Shown here in pieces: positions 1 to 5,040 of a stretch of DNA of 5,040 nt. The notes under the pieces were generated by a model. It searched no databases and was not told where the DNA came from. It saw only the letters and a list, made by a program, of their open reading frames with translations. Within the stretch, counting starts at the first letter, position 1. Every line of letters begins with the position of its first letter. This stretch comes from Prolixibacteraceae bacterium. GTDB taxonomy: Bacteria; Bacteroidota; Bacteroidia; Bacteroidales; Prolixibacteraceae. The stretch is from NCBI GenBank assembly GCA_014380255.1, contig JACMKG010000495.1, positions 1 to 5,040 on the forward strand, read 5' to 3'. Both the position numbers and the translations under genes were made by a program.

Positions 1-1
1 A

Positions 2-400
2 GTAAATGTCGCTCGTTTAAGTGAAGCGGCAACTGGTTCAATACTGAATACCGCTACTATTTTTCTTGGACTAACTGTTGGAGCAACGATGACTGCCGAA
101 GTATTTCTGGATGCAAAAACCATCATGATTGTCGTTGGAGGGTTCCTGGCTTTTGCAGTTTCAATCTTTGGAGGGATTATGGGAGTAAAAGTGACCAATC
201 TTTTCACCAACAAAAAAATCAATCCTTTATGTGGTGCTACCGGACTTAGTGCTGTCCCCATGGCTTCACGCGTTGCAAACGATATTGCCCTAAAGCATGA
301 TTCTTCCAATCATATTTTGCAATACTGTATGTCAAGTAATATTTCAGGAGTGATAGGTTCAGCTGTTGCAGCTGGTGTATTAATTTCATTTCTGCAATAA
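2..400 (+). CDS. Sodium-pumping decarboxylase beta subunit (OadB/MmdB/GcdB family), C-terminal part
   Basis: The gene enters from the left edge, with 132 residues visible in frame before the TAA at 398-400. The family's beta subunit is an integral membrane protein that decarboxylates carboxybiotin and couples this to Na+ export, working with a carboxyltransferase alpha subunit, a small gamma/delta subunit and a biotin carrier. The visible part has hydrophobic segments at about residues 14-32, 40-62 and 113-131. It also has the family's ion-site block: N74, S83 and R90 (in NPLCGATGLSAVPMASRV) keep the spacing of Asn373, Ser382 and Arg389 of Klebsiella OadB. Family membership is therefore secure. 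Which decarboxylase it serves (oxaloacetate, methylmalonyl-CoA or glutaconyl-CoA) depends on the alpha subunit, which lies outside the window; methylmalonyl-CoA is my guess for an anaerobic Bacteroidota. The terminator just downstream suggests this is the last gene of its operon. Confidence 0.93.
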   Translation, partial: VNVARLSEAATGSILNTATIFLGLTVGATMTAEVFLDAKTIMIVVGGFLAFAVSIFGGIMGVKVTNLFTNKKINPLCGATGLSAVPMASRVANDIALKHDSSNHILQYCMSSNISGVIGSAVAAGVLISFLQ

Positions 401-421
401 AAACATAAATTCTATAATGGG

Positions 422-453
422 AAACGCTCTCTGGAAATGGGGAGCGTTTTTTT
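422..453 (+). terminator. Intrinsic terminator after the decarboxylase beta gene
   Basis: Bases 422-431 pair with 440-449 (AAACGCTC against GAGCGTTT, extended by a T-G wobble and a C-G pair), giving a 10-bp stem with an 8-base loop. A run of seven T covers 447-453, its first three bases also forming the base of the stem. It begins 21 bases after the stop codon and separates this transcription unit from etfB. Confidence 0.92.
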
Positions 454-920
454 ATTACCAAGAAATTTCCTTCCCGATCATTGTCTCAGCCTTTCCTAAT
501 GGACCCATGCATTAGTTACAGATGATGTCAATGGAGTAAGGTAAGTCATACATCCAAATCCAGATCATCTGAACAAATGTAAAATGAAGGAAAAGAATCT
601 AAAGCAGTCCGTTCACAAATGCTCCTGAGTACTTATATAGGCTATCAAGTAAACCTGCAATGATTGTTTACATAGTATGACAGTATTTGGTAGGTAATTT
701 TGCGTGAATTATAAGATTCAATATACCTTTTGTATTACTTATATTCATTTTAAATAAGGAGGGTGTGAAGCCTGTTATGATTTTTTGAAAACAAGGGTTG
801 ATTGTTTTAATTGCTTTGCCTGCGAGTCTTTCAGAGCAAGGATCTGACCTGTTGTAGTGCATCTTTAGGCAAATATTTGATTTCAATGTTTCCCGGAGAT
901 TAAATGTGCTCTATGGTTGC
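454..920. other. Long intergenic region without a convincing gene
   Basis: About 470 bases between the terminator and the etfB promoter. All frames are short and carry no motif I recognise; the longest, on the minus strand at 668-886, encodes 72 residues that look random. Three structures stand out. One is a 6-bp inverted repeat GTAAAC / GTTTAC at 649-654 and 666-671. The second is a promoter-like pair near 699-731. The third is a nested inverted repeat at 815-873. A strong Shine-Dalgarno-like AAGGAGGG (756-763) stands in front of a start codon that is followed by only two sense codons, so it does not mark a gene. Confidence 0.6.
699..731 (+). promoter_or_regulatory. Possible distal Bacteroidota-type promoter
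   Basis: TTTG at 699-702 is followed, 21 bases later, by TACCTTTT at 724-731. That is a 7 of 8 match to the Bacteroidota -7 element TAnnTTTG, with the mismatch at the last base. If used, transcription would start near 737 and read through the inverted repeats toward etfB, giving a leader of over 300 bases or a separate small RNA. Such near-matches arise by chance in A/T-rich DNA, so this is weak. Confidence 0.25.
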
Positions 921-951
921 TTGATTAGTACGAGTTGAATATCTATATTTG
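921..951 (+). promoter_or_regulatory. Bacteroidota-type promoter for the etfB operon
   Basis: TTG at 921-923 (CTTG in context), a 20-base spacer and TATATTTG at 944-951, which fits the TAnnTTTG -7 element exactly. The predicted transcription start is about 956-960, leaving a leader of roughly 110 bases before the etfB ATG. It is the best-matching promoter in the gap and lies in the expected orientation and place. The palindrome CTTTTAAAAG (956-965) falls right on the predicted start and could influence initiation, but nothing shows that it does. Confidence 0.7.
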
Positions 952-1068
952 CTTCCTTTTAAAAGAAGAGCCTTTTGAAATAGGCAGGATTTAAAGGATA
1001 TGGAGAGATTACCAGTAGATTATAAAACATAAAAATGACAATAACTTAATTAACTCAAATATATAGGA

Positions 1069-1944
1069 ATGAAAGGTTACAAGATTATCGTTCTTGCCAA
1101 ACAGGTACCTGATACCAGAAATGTAGGCAAAGATGCAATGAAAGCCGATGGCACTGTAAACAGGGCTGCACTTCCGGCAATTTTCAATCCGGAGGATTTG
1201 AATGCCCTTGAGCAGGCACTCAGGATCAAAGACAGTTTTCCGGGATCAACTATTACTGTTTTGACGATGGGACCTGGCCGTGCTGCCGAAATCATTCGTG
1301 AAGGGATGTTCCGTGGAGCTGATGATGGTATTTTGCTTACTGACCGTGCTTTTGCAGGTTCTGATACCCTGGCCACCAGTTATGCGATAGGTCAGACATT
1401 GAAGAAAATCGAGAATGTTGATATTATCATCGCAGGTCGTCAGGCTATTGACGGGGATACTGCTCAGGTTGGACCTCAGGTAGCCGAGAAACTTGGCATT
1501 CCACAGGTAACCTACGTTGAAGAAATCAAGTCGATTGAGAATGGGAAAGTGGTTGCAAAGCGCAGACTTGAAAGTGGTGTTGAAGTGGTTTCATGTCCTA
1601 TGCCCCTGGTATTAACCGTAAATAGCTCAGCGCCTGATTGCCGTTCACGCAATGCAAGGCTGATCATGAAATACAAGCATGCAAAAACTGTATCTGAACT
1701 TCAGAATTCAAACGAAGATTATTTACACCTTTATAATGACCGCCCTTATCTGAACATCCAGGAATGGACTGTGAATGATATTGAATCTGATTCAAGCCAA
1801 TTGGGATTAACCGGTTCTCCAACTAAAGTGAAAACGATTGAAAATGTTGTTCTTCAATCCAAAGGAGCAAAGGTGATCTCATCGGACGATACTGATATTG
1901 AAGGTTTGATGAAGGAATTGATTGACAGTCATACAATTGGTTAA
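1069..1944 (+). CDS. etfB: Electron transfer flavoprotein, beta subunit
   Basis: 291-residue EtfB, the smaller subunit of the soluble cytoplasmic EtfAB heterodimer that shuttles electrons to and from acyl-CoA dehydrogenases. The N-terminus (KIIVLAKQVPDT, residues 5-16) is the usual family start, which fixes the ATG; the next Met is residue 24. Other family blocks are NPEDLNALEQAL (40-51), MGP..AAEIIREGMFRGAD (67-85), GSDTLATSYA (97-106) and GRQAIDGDTAQVGPQVAEKLGIPQ (123-146). The DGDTAQVGP version resembles ETFs of anaerobes, where beta binds a second FAD and NADH for electron bifurcation, more than the mitochondrial version, which binds AMP. That is by recall, not alignment. The chain is longer than the roughly 255 residues of mitochondrial EtfB. 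It has no usable Shine-Dalgarno: AGGA ends directly at the ATG. It is first in the operon, 19 bases before etfA. Confidence 0.96.
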   Translation: MKGYKIIVLAKQVPDTRNVGKDAMKADGTVNRAALPAIFNPEDLNALEQALRIKDSFPGSTITVLTMGPGRAAEIIREGMFRGADDGILLTDRAFAGSDTLATSYAIGQTLKKIENVDIIIAGRQAIDGDTAQVGPQVAEKLGIPQVTYVEEIKSIENGKVVAKRRLESGVEVVSCPMPLVLTVNSSAPDCRSRNARLIMKYKHAKTVSELQNSNEDYLHLYNDRPYLNIQEWTVNDIESDSSQLGLTGSPTKVKTIENVVLQSKGAKVISSDDTDIEGLMKELIDSHTIG

Positions 1945-1949
1945 TGTTT

Positions 1950-1955
1950 AAAGGA
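1950..1955 (+). promoter_or_regulatory. Ribosome binding site of etfA
   Basis: AAAGGA, eight bases before the ATG at 1964, is a reasonable Shine-Dalgarno sequence. It is the only well-placed one among the three complete genes and supports the chosen etfA start. Confidence 0.6.
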
Positions 1956-1963
1956 TGTAAATT

Positions 1964-2983
1964 ATGAATAGTGTTTTTGTTTATTGCGAAATAGAAGACG
2001 GGCAGATTGCAGAAGTTAGCCAGGAATTGCTGACTAAAGGGAAAAGCCTGGCAAATGAGCTGGATTGTAACCTGGAAGCCATCGCTATCGGGCATCAGCT
2101 TGCAGGAATTGAGAAAAATATCTTCCCTTATGGCGTTGATGTATTATATATAGCCGACGACAAACGCCTGGCTCCTTATACTACATTGCCTCATACTTCA
2201 ATCATAGTTAAATTGTTTGAAGAGCAAAAACCCCAGATTGCCTTGATGGGAGCTTCCTCGATTGGCCGTGACCTTGGCCCCAGGGTATCATCAGCTTTGC
2301 ACAGTGGTTTGACGGCCGATTGCACAAGCCTGATTATCGGAAATCACGAAGATAAGAAACAGGGAAAAGTATACGAGAACCTGTTGTATCAGATTCGTCC
2401 TGCTTTTGGAGGGAACATTATTGCAACGATTATTAACCCGGATTGCCGCCCGCAAATGGCTACAGTTCGCGAAGGGGTAATGAAAAAAGAGATTCTGGAT
2501 CCTGAATATAAAGGTGAAATTGTCAATCTGAATGTTTCAGACTATGTGAGCGATGCTGATTTCGTTGTTGAGATTATTGAGAGGCACATGGAAAAAAGCA
2601 AGGTGAACATTAAAGGTGCCGGAATCATTGTTGCCGGTGGCTACGGAATGGGATCAAAGGAAAATTTCAGGTTATTATATGAATTGGCCGAAGTACTGGG
2701 AGGCGAAGTAGGTGCCTCACGTGCTGCTGTTGATGCAGGATATACGGAACATGAACGACAGATCGGTCAAACAGGGATTACGGTTCGCCCTAAGCTTTAC
2801 ATTGCTTGTGGTATCTCCGGCCAAATTCAGCACCGGGCAGGAATGGAAGAATCAGCCCAGATCATTGCTATTAATACTGATCCGGAAGCACCGATTAATA
2901 TGGTAGCTGATTATGTGATCAATGGTGATGTTTCGGAAATCATTCCTAAAATGATCAAGTATTATAAAAAGAACTCCAAGTAA
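1964..2983 (+). CDS. etfA: Electron transfer flavoprotein, alpha subunit
   Basis: 339-residue EtfA, partner of the preceding EtfB. Residues 1 to about 200 form the Rossmann-like N-terminal domain, with GASSIGRDLGPRVSSALHSGLTADC at 96-120 and RPQMATVREGVM at 162-173. The C-terminal FAD-binding domain follows: the GYGMGSKENF loop (226-235), GASRAAVDAGY (250-260), IGQTG (267-271), GISGQIQHRAGM (283-294), AINTDPEAPI (302-311) and ADYVINGD (315-322). The FAD contacts known in the family (the Arg of GASR, the QTG loop, the Ser/Gly of GISG, QH, and the final Asn/Asp) are all present, so the subunit looks functional. The closing motif ends in GD rather than the VAD of human EtfA. There is no iron-sulphur domain or fusion. 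The gene sits between etfB and the acyl-CoA dehydrogenase, 26 bases before the latter. Confidence 0.97.
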   Translation: MNSVFVYCEIEDGQIAEVSQELLTKGKSLANELDCNLEAIAIGHQLAGIEKNIFPYGVDVLYIADDKRLAPYTTLPHTSIIVKLFEEQKPQIALMGASSIGRDLGPRVSSALHSGLTADCTSLIIGNHEDKKQGKVYENLLYQIRPAFGGNIIATIINPDCRPQMATVREGVMKKEILDPEYKGEIVNLNVSDYVSDADFVVEIIERHMEKSKVNIKGAGIIVAGGYGMGSKENFRLLYELAEVLGGEVGASRAAVDAGYTEHERQIGQTGITVRPKLYIACGISGQIQHRAGMEESAQIIAINTDPEAPINMVADYVINGDVSEIIPKMIKYYKKNSK

Positions 2984-3009
2984 TCCTTGTATATCTAAAA
3001 AATAGAATA

Positions 3010-4722
3010 ATGGCAAATTTTTATAACGATAATAAAGAACTCAAATTTCACCTTCAACATCCATTAATGGAGAAGATCGTTCGTTTGAAGGAAAGAAATT
3101 TTACAGAAAAGGAAAAATTTGATTTTGCTCCTATGGATTATGAAGATGCTTTGGATAGCTTCGAAAAGGTCCTTGAAGTAGTGGGTGAAATTTGTGGTGA
3201 AATCGTAGGTCCGAATGCAGAAAGTATCGATGCTGAAGGTCCTTCTGTGGTTGATGGCCATGTAGTATATGCCAAAGGTACAGAAATAAACATTAAGGCA
3301 TTGCGTCAGGCTGGCTTAATGGGAATGTCGCTGCCTCGCAAGTATGCCGGATTAAACTTCCCAATTGTACCTTACATCATGGCTGCTGATATCGTATCGC
3401 GTGCTGATGCTGGTTTTGTGAATATCTGGGGATTGCAGGATTGTGCTGAAACAATCAATGAATTTGCTTCTGAAGAACAGAAAGCCAAATATCTTCCAAG
3501 GGTTTGTAACGGTGAAACCATGGCAATGGACCTTACAGAACCTGATGCAGGTTCTGATTTACAAGCCGTGCAGTTGAAGGCTACTTGGGATGAAAAGAGG
3601 CAGGTATGGTTGTTAAACGGGGTAAAACGTTTTATCACCAATGGTGATGGCGATATTTCTTTAGTGCTGGCACGCTCTGAACCGGGAACAAAAGATGGAC
3701 GTGGATTATCAATGTTCATCTACGATAAACAAGACGGTGGAGTAACTGTTCGCCGTATCGAACACAAAATGGGTATCATTGGATCTCCAACTTGCGAACT
3801 GGTATTCAGAAATGCACCAGGCGAATTGGTAGGAGACCGCAAAATGGGTCTTATTAAATATGTAATGGCGCTTATGAACGGTGCGCGTTTGGGTATTGCT
3901 GCTCAATCTGTGGGTGTTTGTGAAGCTGCCTACCGCGAAGCGTTGAGCTACGCAAAAGAACGTATCCAGTTTGGAAAGGCTATCATTCGTTTCCCTGCTG
4001 TATATGAAATGCTTTCTACCATGAAGGCAAAATTGGATGCTTCACGTACGTTGTTATACGAAACTGCCCGCTTTGTCGACATGTATAAAACATACATGCA
4101 TATAGCAGAAGAGCGTAAACTTGAAAAAGAAGAACGCGATGAGATGAAGATGTTCCAGAAATTGGCTGATATCTATACTCCGCTTGTGAAAGGAATGGCC
4201 AGTGAATATAGCAATCAGCTTGCTTATGATGCAATTCAGATTCATGGAGGTTCAGGATTTATGAAGGATTACCCGGTAGAACGAATATACAGGGATGCCC
4301 GTATTACTTCTATTTATGAAGGAACCACTCAATTACAGGTAGTAGCTGCTATTAGAGGGGTAACTACAGGGGCTTATTTAAACCAGATAAGGGTTTATGA
4401 AGCTGAGAAGGTATCTCCGGAATTAGAATATATGCGCCGAACCTTGATCATTCTGACGGACGACTATGAACAAGCCGTTAAGAAGGTGACGAATATTGAG
4501 GACAATGAGTTCGTCGATTTCCATGCCCGTAGGTTAGTGGAAATGGCTGGTCACATTATCATGAGCTATTTGCTTCTGCTGGATACCAACAGGGACGCAA
4601 TGTTCCTTAAATCGACTAAAAACTATATTAACTACGCGAAGGCGCAGGTAAAAGCCAATGCTGAATTCATTCGTTCATCCGAATTAAGTGATCTTGGCAT
4701 GTACAAGCATGAAATTCAGTAA
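3010..4722 (+). CDS. Acyl-CoA dehydrogenase, long form with C-terminal helical domain
   Basis: 570-residue FAD enzyme that forms or reduces the alpha-beta double bond of an acyl-CoA, with EtfAB as electron partner. Classic enzymes have about 380 residues. This one adds an N-terminal stretch (1-45), a charged helical insert (about 355-385) and a C-terminal helical domain (about 445-570), as in the DmdC/long FadE branch. Visible motifs are DLTEPDAGSDL (174-184, flavin/substrate site), KMGIIGSPTCEL (253-264, typical of that branch), RIQFGKAI (318-325), HGGSGF (412-417) and IYEGTTQLQ (435-443). Glu437 sits at the position of the catalytic base of medium-chain acyl-CoA dehydrogenase, so the enzyme is probably active. 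The start is kept because MANFY..DNKELKFHL matches the N-terminus I recall for Bacteroidota homologues; Met20 is the next option. The substrate cannot be told: fatty acyl, branched-chain, butyryl/crotonyl or methylthiopropionyl-type CoA are all possible. Confidence 0.93.
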   Translation: MANFYNDNKELKFHLQHPLMEKIVRLKERNFTEKEKFDFAPMDYEDALDSFEKVLEVVGEICGEIVGPNAESIDAEGPSVVDGHVVYAKGTEINIKALRQAGLMGMSLPRKYAGLNFPIVPYIMAADIVSRADAGFVNIWGLQDCAETINEFASEEQKAKYLPRVCNGETMAMDLTEPDAGSDLQAVQLKATWDEKRQVWLLNGVKRFITNGDGDISLVLARSEPGTKDGRGLSMFIYDKQDGGVTVRRIEHKMGIIGSPTCELVFRNAPGELVGDRKMGLIKYVMALMNGARLGIAAQSVGVCEAAYREALSYAKERIQFGKAIIRFPAVYEMLSTMKAKLDASRTLLYETARFVDMYKTYMHIAEERKLEKEERDEMKMFQKLADIYTPLVKGMASEYSNQLAYDAIQIHGGSGFMKDYPVERIYRDARITSIYEGTTQLQVVAAIRGVTTGAYLNQIRVYEAEKVSPELEYMRRTLIILTDDYEQAVKKVTNIEDNEFVDFHARRLVEMAGHIIMSYLLLLDTNRDAMFLKSTKNYINYAKAQVKANAEFIRSSELSDLGMYKHEIQ

Positions 4723-4745
4723 GGATTTTAAGATTACTAAATATC

Positions 4746-4777
4746 AAAAGGCTGCCTTTGGGCGGCCTTTTGTTTTT
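4746..4777 (+). terminator. Intrinsic terminator of the etfB-etfA-acd operon
   Basis: Bases 4746-4756 (AAAAGGCTGCC) pair with 4761-4771 (GGCGGCCTTTT), an 11-bp GC-rich stem with one T-G wobble and a four-base loop (TTTG). The T-rich tail runs to 4777, interrupted by one G. It starts 24 bases after the dehydrogenase stop codon. The A run on the left arm could give weak termination in the other direction too. Confidence 0.95.
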
Positions 4778-4827
4778 ATATAGTATTAGCTTTTAATTCC
4801 CCATAAAAAACTGCCATTTGTAATTGA

Positions 4828-5001
4828 TTGATATCTAATAAGAAGGGGAGATATTGGAAATTAAATGCATTTTTATTTCATTTTAAGCTTGCAGGTAACA
4901 AAACCCTGTCTATATTTGCAGCCGCTAAAGACAACGGGCAGCAAGTGCACGGTATGGATGCGGCAAAGTTCATTAAATGGCTGACTGTAAAGGTGGTTTA
5001 A
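4828..5001 (+). other. Short protein-like open stretch without a proper start (possible gene remnant)
   Basis: The frame is open after a TGA at 4825-4827 and ends at TAA 4999-5001. From about 4888 the translation looks protein-like: LAGNKTLSIFAAAKDNGQQ, then VHGMDAAKFIKWLTVKVV. This part uses ordinary, more GC-balanced codons, unlike the A/T-rich DNA before it. There is no ATG until 4954, which would leave only 15 residues, and the TTG at 4828 has no ribosome site. I do not recognise the family. It may be the decayed 3' end of a gene, or chance. The opposite strand is also open over part of it, but its translation is rich in Cys and His and looks less natural. Confidence 0.25.
4889..4918 (+). 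promoter_or_regulatory. Bacteroidota-type promoter near the right edge
   Basis: TTG at 4889-4891, a 19-base spacer and TATATTTG at 4911-4918 match the phylum's TTG / TAnnTTTG pattern exactly, with predicted transcription start near 4923-4927. It lies downstream of the operon terminator and points to a gene beyond the right edge, or to a small RNA starting here. No tRNA or other known RNA fold could be read in 4920-5040. It overlaps the protein-like open stretch, so one of the two readings may be coincidence. Confidence 0.5.
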
Positions 5002-5040
5002 AAAACCTGCAAAATAGTTTCCAATCTGTTTGGCAGACCG

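Noticed and set aside
649..671. Inverted repeat GTAAAC / GTTTAC as an operator or attachment site
   Set aside because: Only six base pairs with an 11-base spacer, far from the promoters and not repeated elsewhere in the window that I can see.
756..788. Strong Shine-Dalgarno-like AAGGAGGG in front of an ATG
   Set aside because: The ATG (777) is followed by only two sense codons before TGA, and the GTG next to the site runs directly into TGA, so no protein is encoded.
668..886. Minus-strand open frame of 72 residues in the long gap
   Set aside because: The translation shows no motif and mixed, random-looking composition. It overlaps promoter-like and inverted-repeat sequence and lacks a convincing ribosome site.
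1077..1376. Minus-strand open frame of 99 residues inside etfB
   Set aside because: Antisense shadow of conserved EtfB blocks, with no recognisable protein character.
3372..3719. Minus-strand open frame of 115 residues inside the dehydrogenase gene
   Set aside because: It lies entirely antisense to a well-supported acyl-CoA dehydrogenase with catalytic motifs. It is a shadow of that gene's codon usage.
4921..5040. Possible tRNA, tmRNA, SRP RNA or RNase P RNA after the right-hand promoter
   Set aside because: No cloverleaf arms, no T-loop consensus, no SRP domain IV or tmRNA start sequence could be seen. Only a weak 5-bp GCCGC/GCGGC pairing (4921-4925 with 4960-4964) is present.
1..5040. CRISPR array, insertion sequence, toxin-antitoxin or phage genes
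   Set aside because: No regularly spaced repeats, transposase motifs, terminal inverted repeats or target-site duplications were seen. The coding space is filled by metabolic genes.

Overview
The window most likely comes from a member of the Bacteroidota, probably an anaerobe of the order Bacteroidales or a close relative. Three things point there. Promoter-like sites match the phylum's TTG / TAnnTTTG pattern. Two of the three complete genes start without a usable Shine-Dalgarno sequence, behind A/T-rich leaders. The long acyl-CoA dehydrogenase looks like a form I recall from this group. This is inferred from sequence features, not from a database match.

Layout, all coding on the + strand. 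Positions 2-400 hold the C-terminal third of the membrane beta subunit of a sodium-pumping biotin-dependent decarboxylase (OadB/MmdB/GcdB family), closed by a strong intrinsic terminator at 422-453. A long gap (about 454-1068) has no convincing gene; it carries a good promoter at 921-951, a weaker promoter-like site near 699-731, and some inverted repeats. Positions 1069-4722 hold a compact three-gene operon, etfB - etfA - acyl-CoA dehydrogenase, with gaps of 19 and 26 bases, ended by a second strong terminator at 4746-4777. The last 260 bases hold no complete gene. They contain a second well-formed promoter-like site (4889-4918) and a short protein-like open stretch (to 5001) without a proper start.

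How the genes work together: the acyl-CoA dehydrogenase oxidises an acyl-CoA to the 2-enoyl-CoA, or runs in reverse, exchanging electrons with the FAD of the EtfAB heterodimer. The EtfB sequence resembles the anaerobe (bifurcating-type) ETFs more than the mitochondrial type, so the set may serve reductive fermentation rather than classical beta-oxidation. The acyl substrate cannot be read from the sequence. The upstream decarboxylase subunit belongs to another transcription unit; its likely role in succinate/propionate or other acyl-CoA decarboxylation is thematically related, but no functional link is shown.

I found no evidence of a novel defence, mobile or RNA-guided system. The points most worth a second look are the pairing of a long-form dehydrogenase with an anaerobe-type ETF, the unexplained 0.6-kb gap before etfB, and the orphan protein-like segment at the right end.
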